From: Opitutia bacterium
Lineage (GTDB): Bacteria; Verrucomicrobiota; Verrucomicrobiia; Opitutales; Coraliomargaritaceae
Assembly (NCBI GenBank): GCA_002862945.1
Contig: PKCJ01000033.1
Coordinates: 1 to 41,739, forward strand
DNA: 41,739 nt
Direction of reading: 5' to 3'
Below, piece by piece: positions 35,616 to 41,739 of the stretch. Both the position numbers and the translations under genes were made by a program. Below the pieces are notes generated by a model. It worked only from the letters and a program-made list of their open reading frames with translations, searched no databases and was not told where the DNA came from. The number at the start of each line of letters is the position of its first letter. Within the stretch, counting starts at the first letter, position 1.

Positions 35616-36745
35616 ATTTTGACTACTCAAGATTCCGAGGCACAATGTTAAAAGGCATTTTTACCCTAGTTTTCGCGGCCGCTGCTGCCCAGTCGTCTGT
35701 TATCGCGCAAGAAGTCAATTCTTACTGGATTGAATACGGAGACGAACCTGTCCTCATTCAGCAAAACAATAATGGCGCCGCGCAAACGCTAAAATTTGTT
35801 AGCTTCAGAGATGGGATGCTAGTCGCAGAGCTTGAAGGTGGCGTCGGCGAGATCTCACTACCCGTGAGTGAATCGATGGTACGGACCCTACGCCTTGATA
35901 ATTCAAGAATGCCCGAAATTGAACGGATGATCCGCCGCGGAAGCTTCACCCCTGCGCTCAACCTACTTCGTCCCAAAGCATACCCATTGATCAAATTCCA
36001 TCAGGTCCCTGATAGTTTTACTCAACTGCACGCACCCATACGTTCCCTAATCAACACGCTCATTAAGGCTAAAGAATATAAGGAAGCCCACGACCTACTC
36101 AATCGTGTCCGGCTCGATAAAGTCGGCATCAAGTATAGCCAAAGTGCCATTGCACTCATGCGTGCCTACCTAAGGGAAGGTGACTACGATAAAGTGGCTA
36201 AAATGACGGAAATCATTCCCGTGGAAGGTCAGTATGCAGTCAACATCCGCCCAATCGTGGACGCAGCTGATGCCCTCCGCGCGGCCGGTAAATACGAAGC
36301 TGTTATTCCCCTCTACCGCCAGATCAAGACCGTCGTATCCGACGATGTAAAAAAGAACGTTCAGATGTGGCTTGCCTATTGCCTAGTGCTTGCCGACCGC
36401 GTCGATGAGGCCACCCCGATGATCGAGGCACTCGAAGAGCCAGAACCCAACGAGCGCCTCTTCTCACTCTACAAACTACTTCAAGGCTCTCGTGCGCACC
36501 GCGCTGAGAATTACGGGCAAGCGCTTGATGTGCTAACACGCGGCTTCGTTCGCGCACAGACTTCGTATGAATGGGTTCCAGAGATGCTTTATCTGATCGG
36601 CGACTGCTATGCGCGCTCCGAGGATAAGCTCGCCGCTCGTAATGTTTGGACAGAGATAGCCATTCTCTATCCAGAATCGCCGTGGGCAAAGAGTGCCGAA
36701 AGCTCGCTTGCACAAATTCCCGAACCCGAACAAACTATAGAATAA
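35612..36745 (+). CDS. Exported TPR-like protein
   Basis: A 377-residue protein with a signal peptide (LKGIFTLVFAAAAAQSSVIA, cleavage near AQE; an alternative ATG is at 35645). A beta-rich region of about 70 residues (TLKFVSFRDGMLVAELEGGV) is followed from about 100 onward by TPR-like helices such as MIRRGSFTPALNLLRPKAY, KAKEYKEAHDLLNRV and YLIGDCYARSEDKLAARNVW. The start overlaps the previous stop by four bases. It is followed by exbB after 53 bases. The function is unknown, and it is probably periplasmic, partnering the larger TPR protein. A final EPEQTIE ends the protein. Confidence 0.86.
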   Translation: MNFDYSRFRGTMLKGIFTLVFAAAAAQSSVIAQEVNSYWIEYGDEPVLIQQNNNGAAQTLKFVSFRDGMLVAELEGGVGEISLPVSESMVRTLRLDNSRMPEIERMIRRGSFTPALNLLRPKAYPLIKFHQVPDSFTQLHAPIRSLINTLIKAKEYKEAHDLLNRVRLDKVGIKYSQSAIALMRAYLREGDYDKVAKMTEIIPVEGQYAVNIRPIVDAADALRAAGKYEAVIPLYRQIKTVVSDDVKKNVQMWLAYCLVLADRVDEATPMIEALEEPEPNERLFSLYKLLQGSRAHRAENYGQALDVLTRGFVRAQTSYEWVPEMLYLIGDCYARSEDKLAARNVWTEIAILYPESPWAKSAESSLAQIPEPEQTIE

Positions 36746-36798
36746 TAAACAATAATCCATTTTAACGACCCCAACTAACGCACTTTAAAATTAACATC

Positions 36799-37572
36799 AT
36801 GAATACATCAAAGCTACGCTTCCTTCCCGCTATCATCGCTATCGCACTGCTCGCCGTCGCTACGCAGTGGGTGCTCACACAACCGCTCAGCGCTCAGGAT
36901 ACTGAGGTTGCAACCGAGGTTGCCGACGAATCCCAAGAAAAGTCGCTCATCGACATGTATAAAGCTGGTGGATGGGCTATGTATCCTCTCACTCTACTTT
37001 CAACCTTTGGCTTCGGATTGATCATTTATAACTTCAAGGCGGTGCGTCCCGAGCGGATCCTTAACGCTGCGGTGACTGTCCAAATCGACGAAGCGCTTGC
37101 TGCGATCGACGTCGAAAAAGCCAAAACCATCTGCCAAGAAAACCCTACGCCAGTTACAAACATCATCGAAGCGGGCATGAACCGTGTCGACGTCAACAAC
37201 TATGACCCCGAGCAAGTTAAGGAAGCGATCGAAGAGTCTAGCTCCGAAGAGCTAGCAGGACCTTTCGTTCTAATCAACTATCTTTCCGTGGTTGGTTCAC
37301 TCTCTCCCATGGTAGGGCTACTCGGAACCGTTTCTGGTATGGTCAAAGCCTTTAACGTGATCGAGGCTGAAGGTGCGGGTAGTGCTCAAGCTCTCGCGGG
37401 CAACATTTCGGAAGCTCTAATCACTACTGCCACTGGCATGATCGTTGGAATTCCTGCCATGTTCTTCTTCTTTTTCTTCAAGAATCGTTACGGTAAGATT
37501 ACATCGCGAATCGGTCGAGTGGTCGGCGAGCTGCAGTTTACGCTTAATAAGGCGATTAAAAACCGCACCTAA
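36799..37572 (+). CDS. ExbB/TolQ/MotA-family proton channel protein
   Basis: Inner-membrane channel subunit, 257 residues. A signal-like first helix (FLPAIIAIALLAVATQWVL) is followed by an acidic periplasmic stretch and a second helix MYPLTLLSTFGFGLIIYNF at about 61-79. The ExbB signatures are clear: LSVVGSLSPMVGLLGTVSGM at 162-181 and ISEALITTATGMIVGIPAMF at 203-222. It should work with the two ExbD proteins encoded next to turn proton flow into force on the protein downstream. The N-terminal extension with a cleavable-looking signal is a known feature of some ExbB proteins. It is 53 bases from the TPR gene upstream. Confidence 0.94.
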   Translation: MNTSKLRFLPAIIAIALLAVATQWVLTQPLSAQDTEVATEVADESQEKSLIDMYKAGGWAMYPLTLLSTFGFGLIIYNFKAVRPERILNAAVTVQIDEALAAIDVEKAKTICQENPTPVTNIIEAGMNRVDVNNYDPEQVKEAIEESSSEELAGPFVLINYLSVVGSLSPMVGLLGTVSGMVKAFNVIEAEGAGSAQALAGNISEALITTATGMIVGIPAMFFFFFFKNRYGKITSRIGRVVGELQFTLNKAIKNRT

Positions 37573-37603
37573 TCTCGTCCACTAACGCACACCCTAAACA
37601 GCT

Positions 37604-38008
37604 ATGGCTATGTGGACACCAGAAGAAGTTGATCCAGAGTTTGAACTGACTCCGATGATCGACGTTGTCTTCCTGCTGATTGCGTTCTTCATGACGCTAA
37701 TCAGTTTCATCAGCGCTGAACTGGTCGAATTGGAACTGCCAGAGGCAGCCGAGGCCAGTATCCCTGAAGAACCAGGCGAGCGCCAATACATATCAATCGA
37801 TCGAGAGGGCCAACTCTACTTAGGTGCCTCATTGATCACTGAAGATGCTCTCACTGCTCAATTGGTGGCACTCAAAGCTGAACTTCCAAGGCTAAAAGTT
37901 TTCCTTCGAGCTGACTCAAATACCGCCCACCGCCATGTTAACAGCGTGATGAAAGCTACCGCCAAAGCTGGAATTTTCGACCTCATTTTCGCCTCAGCTA
38001 AGGATTAG
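37604..38008 (+). CDS. ExbD/TolR-family protein, first copy
   Basis: A 134-residue single-pass protein. The membrane helix follows FELTPMIDVVFLLIAFFMTL, with the proton-binding aspartate at position 20. A periplasmic domain of ExbD type comes after it (ISIDREGQLYLGASLITEDA, then VFLRADSNTAHRHVNSVM). The end overlaps nothing, and the next exbD starts two bases later. It is a partner of the ExbB protein 31 bases upstream. Its helix differs in detail from the second ExbD, so the two probably form a heteromer and are not a recent tandem copy. Confidence 0.93.
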   Translation: MAMWTPEEVDPEFELTPMIDVVFLLIAFFMTLISFISAELVELELPEAAEASIPEEPGERQYISIDREGQLYLGASLITEDALTAQLVALKAELPRLKVFLRADSNTAHRHVNSVMKATAKAGIFDLIFASAKD

Positions 38009-38010
38009 TT

Positions 38011-38442
38011 ATGAAGGTCAATACCGTTCTCGAATCCGAAGACAAAGTCGACATCACACCAATGATCGACGTTGTATTCCTGCTACTCATTTATTTCATG
38101 TTCCTGCCGCTCCAGCAAGAGGCGGATATCGGTATCAAACTACCGAGTAATACACCCCCCGCAGAGAATCTAGAACTGCCCAGTGAGCACATCGTTGAAA
38201 TATTCCCCAATGGGCTGATCCTACTCAACGGAGCACCGATGGATGGCATCGACGATCGTAATATGGAGCGTCTTAGCACGACCTTGGCTCGCCTCAAGCT
38301 ATCCTCAGATCGGGCAGGTATCGACACCGTAGTCAAAATCCAAGCAGATCCTGACTCCCCTCACCAGCGTGCGATCGACGTGCTAAATGCATCTGCTCTT
38401 GCGGACATTACCAAAGTCTCATTTGCCTCCTATGCGGAGTAA
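38011..38442 (+). CDS. ExbD/TolR-family protein, second copy
   Basis: A 143-residue ExbD. The helix contains VDITPMIDVVFLLLIYFMFL with aspartate 20 in the same place as in the first copy. A periplasmic domain follows (EHIVEIFPNGLILLNGAPMD, then VVKIQADPDSPHQRAIDVLN). It starts two bases after the first exbD stop and ends nine bases before the TonB-like gene, which starts with GTG. Together the two ExbDs and ExbB would form the inner-membrane motor of the operon. Confidence 0.93.
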   Translation: MKVNTVLESEDKVDITPMIDVVFLLLIYFMFLPLQQEADIGIKLPSNTPPAENLELPSEHIVEIFPNGLILLNGAPMDGIDDRNMERLSTTLARLKLSSDRAGIDTVVKIQADPDSPHQRAIDVLNASALADITKVSFASYAE

Positions 38443-38451
38443 GCTTATCCA

Positions 38452-39834
38452 GTGATTACCCCACAGAAAAAACGCAGTATCAATCCAATGCTTTTCAACA
38501 TCTTGTTGATTAGCGGTGTTGTTCACGCAGTCGCTCTCTTGATTCTTGGTTCAATTACGGTTTATAAGTATATTATTCCCGATGAGGCTCAGTTTGAAGA
38601 GCCCCCCCCTGTGGTCGAAGAGCAACCTCCCCCCCAAGTGAAGGTCGAGATCAAGCAGCAACCGCCCATGAAGCAAGCCATGCAAGGCCTACGCATGAAG
38701 CAGGTGGGTAACATAGCAGTCAGTGCAGTCGATGTGAATCTACCCAATATGCAGGAATCCTTCACGGTCAGTGCTGGAATGGGTGGCTTCGGCGGCGGAT
38801 CCCTGCTCGGCGGCACGCGTGGAACACTTGGTATTGGCATTTCCGATATTAGCATCTTCGGTCTCAAGACCCGGGCAGAGCGTATCCTATTCGTCATCGA
38901 TGCAAATAGTCAAATGTTGACCGACGCCAAAGGAGGCCTAACTAGTTACAAAATTATAAAAGACGAGATCACCGATATGGTAGGTAATCTCTCTGCCGGC
39001 ACCTTATTTAATGTCATGATGGCGGATAGGCGTAATAGTAAGTTTTTTAAGCAGCAGCTCGTCCCTGCTGGGCAGGAAGTTCACCAACAATTAATCCAAT
39101 GGATAAGTCCAATCAACACGAATGCTCGAAACGCAGGCCTCGTCGAAGGCGCTAGAGGCGTTACACGTGAAAGGCTTAAGACCCTAAGCAATGAAGCGAA
39201 TCATAAAGATATACTCTGGGCTAAGGAAGCAGGTAATGACACAACCTTCATGACACAGCTTGCGCTTGAGCAGGATGTGGATGCCATATTTTTCATTGCG
39301 GGCTACCACCGAGGTTTTGAGAGAGTTCGCCGCCGCTTAACTGATAATGAGGAGGCCGACTGGATTCGATTTTCCACAAGTCGCAAATATCAGGATCAAC
39401 TCGCTGTGCACCAAGAAGAAAAACCAATTATGCAACGCCGTATTGATAATATGATGGCGAAAATCAATGAAGAACGAAAGAAAAAAGGTCAACCAGCCCG
39501 TGTCCTAAACTCAAGGTTTGGCATCTATACCGACACCAGAGAGCTTGGGTTGGAATGGGAAACTAAGCACCCTGGCTGGCGGCCAGTCTACTTTCTAGAG
39601 TCGCGTGAGATTGAAAATTACTTTAAGAAAGTCGTTGATATCCTCTACACAAATAAGGGAAGCGAAAAGCCATCCGTAAACGTCATACTTTTTCTGGCGG
39701 GTGACGAGGAGATGCGCAAAGAGTGGGAAGACCAACTCGACGATTACACAGATTTTTTCCGAGGGAAATACCGCATCATCCGAGGTCTAGACGAAATCAA
39801 AGAGGCCCGCAGTTCGTCCAACACAAAGAACTGA
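38452..39834 (+). CDS. TonB-like membrane protein with a VWA-like domain
   Basis: A 460-residue protein starting at GTG. One membrane helix at about 14-38 (MLFNILLISGVVHAVALLIL) is followed by a proline-rich stretch EEPPPVVEEQPPPQVKVEIK, as in TonB. Next come a glycine-rich linker (about 109-127) and a domain opening RILFVIDANSQM, which resembles the von Willebrand A fold. The usual metal motif DxSxS reads DxNxQ, so metal binding may be weak or lost. A charged helical insertion (about 286-345) separates it from a final FLAGDEEMRKEWEDQL region. It would be the transmitter of the ExbB/ExbD motor. The operon appears to end here, since the next gene is convergent. Confidence 0.85.
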   Translation: MITPQKKRSINPMLFNILLISGVVHAVALLILGSITVYKYIIPDEAQFEEPPPVVEEQPPPQVKVEIKQQPPMKQAMQGLRMKQVGNIAVSAVDVNLPNMQESFTVSAGMGGFGGGSLLGGTRGTLGIGISDISIFGLKTRAERILFVIDANSQMLTDAKGGLTSYKIIKDEITDMVGNLSAGTLFNVMMADRRNSKFFKQQLVPAGQEVHQQLIQWISPINTNARNAGLVEGARGVTRERLKTLSNEANHKDILWAKEAGNDTTFMTQLALEQDVDAIFFIAGYHRGFERVRRRLTDNEEADWIRFSTSRKYQDQLAVHQEEKPIMQRRIDNMMAKINEERKKKGQPARVLNSRFGIYTDTRELGLEWETKHPGWRPVYFLESREIENYFKKVVDILYTNKGSEKPSVNVILFLAGDEEMRKEWEDQLDDYTDFFRGKYRIIRGLDEIKEARSSSNTKN

Positions 39835-39886
39835 GCTTTAAGCTCATAGATTCTTGTAAAAGGCTGTCTACATATGAGCAGCCGAA

Positions 39887-41215
39887 TCAATTGCCGGGAT
39901 CAAAGATCCGGAAACTTACAGGCGCGCCGATCACGGAACTCTCCCCATTGAGCAATGCGATCGCCCGTGTAATGGCAGCCTCGCTGCTCATGTGCGTTGT
40001 GACCATCAGTTTAGCTGTGCCATCTTCGAGCTCCTTCTGATTCACAGTAGCAAAGCTGATGTGCTCCTTGGCTAAAATGTCGGAAATCTTGGCGAGGACA
40101 CCCTCTTCATCTCTAACGTATATGCGCAAATAGTAGCGACCGATGAGTTCATCTCCCAGAGCTAGTTCAAGACCATCAGCCAATATTTGATGAGTGGCCT
40201 CATCTTCTTCAGAAATTACGGCCGACGCTCCACCTTGCAGCATAAAGACCGCATCTGCAATATCGCTAATCACTGAACTGGAAGTCGCATCCTGACCAGC
40301 GCCACGCCCGATTAGAACTGTCGTGCCCACGACATCGCCCGTTACGCTGACGCCGTTATAAACCTCGTCTACTCCTGCAATTACTTCCTTTTTAGAAATC
40401 AGCGCAGGATGCAGGCGAACAGATAGTTTGTTTGCCTCAAAGTCACGCGCGATGACCGCAAGTAATTTGATTTTGTAACCAAGTTGACCCGCAATCTCTA
40501 TATCCTCACCCGTGATCTCGCGAATGCCTTCACAAATAATCTCCTCAAGCTTCACCCACTTACCATGAGCCAAATAGGCCAGAATCACAGCTTTGTGCGC
40601 CGCATCAATCCCATCAAGGTCGAGTGCTTCGTCAGCTTCCACGTAGCCAAGCTTCCTCGCGTCGCCTAATGTAGCGTCAAAACTTAGGCCTTCGCGCTCC
40701 ATACGAGTAAGGATGTAGTTCGACGTGCCGTTCAGGATACCAAAGATTAGCTTAAAGCGATTCGCTACCAATGCCTCACGAATCGTTTTGATGATGGGTA
40801 TACCACCCGCAACCGAAGCCTCGTAAAAATAGTGCCCTCCATTCCGTCGAGCGATTTCAAATAGTTCTTCCCCGTGCTCGCAGATTAAAGCCTTGTTAGC
40901 CGTCACCACGATCTTGCCCTGTTCTAGAGCGCGGCGCGTCAGCTCTAGTGCCTTACTCGTGCCGCCCATCAACTCACAGACGATGTCGATAGCAGGGTTA
41001 TCAACCACCCTGGCAGGATCTTCCGAGTAGGATCCACTAGGCACTAGAACCTCTCGCGCCTTAGACGCGTCCTTAACCACGACCTGAGTGATTTCCAGCT
41101 GAGTGCCTAGTCTATATTCCAAAGCGAGACGGTTCTTTTCGATATTTTTCCAAACTCCCTGGCCAACGACTCCAAAGCCGAGCAAACCGATACGAATTGA
41201 GCGTTTTTTGGACAT
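39887..41215 (-). CDS. hom: Homoserine dehydrogenase
   Basis: Reduces aspartate semialdehyde to homoserine on the path to threonine and methionine. The 442-residue product has the NAD(P)-binding start RIGLLGFGVVGQGVWKNI, the VTANKALI motif, and the catalytic-domain signature GILNGTSNYILTRM near 170-185 with LDLDGIDAAHKAVILA. A C-terminal ACT domain (YYLRIYVRDEEGVLAKISDI) suggests feedback control by threonine. I start at the ATG at 41215. A TTG three codons earlier is possible. It is convergent with the TonB/VWA gene, and the gap of about 50 bases holds only weak inverted repeats. Confidence 0.96.
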   Translation of the reverse strand: MSKKRSIRIGLLGFGVVGQGVWKNIEKNRLALEYRLGTQLEITQVVVKDASKAREVLVPSGSYSEDPARVVDNPAIDIVCELMGGTSKALELTRRALEQGKIVVTANKALICEHGEELFEIARRNGGHYFYEASVAGGIPIIKTIREALVANRFKLIFGILNGTSNYILTRMEREGLSFDATLGDARKLGYVEADEALDLDGIDAAHKAVILAYLAHGKWVKLEEIICEGIREITGEDIEIAGQLGYKIKLLAVIARDFEANKLSVRLHPALISKKEVIAGVDEVYNGVSVTGDVVGTTVLIGRGAGQDATSSSVISDIADAVFMLQGGASAVISEEDEATHQILADGLELALGDELIGRYYLRIYVRDEEGVLAKISDILAKEHISFATVNQKELEDGTAKLMVTTHMSSEAAITRAIALLNGESSVIGAPVSFRIFDPGN

Positions 41216-41424
41216 ATTATTCAAATTTCTGAGTGTAAATGCTTAGCATTTCGTAAATTAGCGGTGCACGTGGATTTTTAACCAATAGCTGCTCTCGAAA
41301 ATACTCAAGGTCATAATCTAGACCATCAAGCGAACAAAGACATCAGAGAAAGCAAGGTAAGCCTACCCCGAAATAAATAGCAAATTTTAGAAATTTGGTT
41401 TCTGACCTTAGCTTACACCACGTG

Positions 41425-41739
41425 CTATAATTTGAGAATCACAAATCGTTTCTTGCCATCCGCCCAGACGTAGAAACGGTTTTGCCTGTTCATGACCAGA
41501 TTCTCTTCAATCCCATCGATGCTATTGACCGCATTCCCGTTGATCTCGATGATCACGGTAAAAGGCTCCAATTTATCGACAAAAGGTGAGTCATCTTCCA
41601 CTTCCATTACTAAGACCCCGTCGATGTCCTTTGGAATTGTGTAGCCATCGCGCAACTGATCGTTGAGCGGTTGGAGACTGACGCCTTTAAGGGCGCTAGA
41701 ATCCGTATTGATAGTCCCCACTTTTCCAGTGAGACTACC
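41425..41739 (-). CDS. HtrA/DegP-type serine protease, C-terminal part (truncated by the window)
   Basis: The reading frame enters from the right edge without a start codon and gives about 104 residues. It looks like the last PDZ domain of a Do/DegP-type periplasmic protease: LKGVSLQPLND, then PKDIDGVLVMEVEDDSPF, then IIEINGNAVNSIDGIEENL, and a final YVWADGKKRFVILKL. The catalytic domain would lie outside the window, so whether the protease is active cannot be seen. It is on the same strand as hom, 209 bases upstream of it. Confidence 0.75.
   Translation of the reverse strand, partial: GSLTGKVGTINTDSSALKGVSLQPLNDQLRDGYTIPKDIDGVLVMEVEDDSPFVDKLEPFTVIIEINGNAVNSIDGIEENLVMNRQNRFYVWADGKKRFVILKL

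Noticed and set aside
36799..39834. Tol-Pal operon
   Set aside because: ExbB/ExbD are close to TolQ/TolR, but TolA, TolB and Pal are absent and the last protein has a VWA-like domain.
39834..39886. Terminator between the TonB/VWA gene and hom
   Set aside because: The short repeats GAGCTTTAAGCTC and GGCTG...CAGCC are weak and lack a proper T-run.
1..41739. tRNA genes, rRNA genes and CRISPR arrays
   Set aside because: No cloverleaf with a GTTCGA-type T-loop was found in any intergenic gap, no rRNA-like sequence is present, and no regularly spaced direct repeats were seen.

Overview
The window reads as chromosomal DNA of a Gram-negative bacterium, most likely Verrucomicrobiota (Opitutae-like). 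This rests on gene content and protein style: several ExbB/ExbD/MotAB-like envelope proteins, SurA-like and HtrA-like periplasmic proteins, bacterial GlnRS, and often weak or absent Shine-Dalgarno sites with GTG/TTG starts. The taxonomic call is inference, since no rRNA or tRNA gene is present. No phage, plasmid, complete insertion sequence or CRISPR array was seen.

Layout. 0.2-5.3 kb: hisS and an IHF/HU gene (minus), a ClpX-like unfoldase without a zinc finger, menG/ubiE, a small membrane protein and a small unknown. 5.4-8.6 kb: a light-repair cluster on the minus strand (DUF2256 protein, photolyase-like protein, DUF2805/TIGR03643 protein), two convergent DoxX-like membrane proteins and a hotdog thioesterase. 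8.8-16.8 kb: cold-shock protein with a clear terminator, fmt, a DEDDh exonuclease, an OppB/OppC permease pair, an acidic unknown, a SurA-like isomerase, rlmN and a methyltransferase. 17.0-20.5 kb: two unnamed genes that look like a MotA/ExbB-type channel subunit with a large N-terminal region, plus a MotB/ExbD-type partner with a long coiled coil and a trypsin-fold-like tail. 20.7-31.4 kb: mostly housekeeping (glnS, galK, an AmpG-like transporter, rsmG, dinB, dciA, thyA, folA, recN, a YIP1 protein). The 0.49 kb gap between dinB and dciA holds several hairpins, two of which show the same nine-base loop. 31.5-32.5 kb: a decayed ABC-F ATPase. 32.6-39.8 kb: a six-gene operon of two exported TPR proteins, ExbB, two ExbDs and a TonB-like protein carrying a VWA-like domain. 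The window ends with hom and the C-terminal part of an HtrA/DegP-type protein, both on the minus strand.

How they fit. The two most interesting loci are both candidate ion-driven trans-envelope machines. In the 32.6-39.8 kb operon, ExbB and the ExbDs would form the proton channel. The TonB-like protein would span the periplasm, and the TPR proteins would be periplasmic or outer-membrane-facing partners. The 17.0-20.5 kb pair may do something similar with different output domains. Neither matches a named system I can recognise with certainty. The remaining genes are core translation, DNA repair, nucleotide and amino-acid metabolism.
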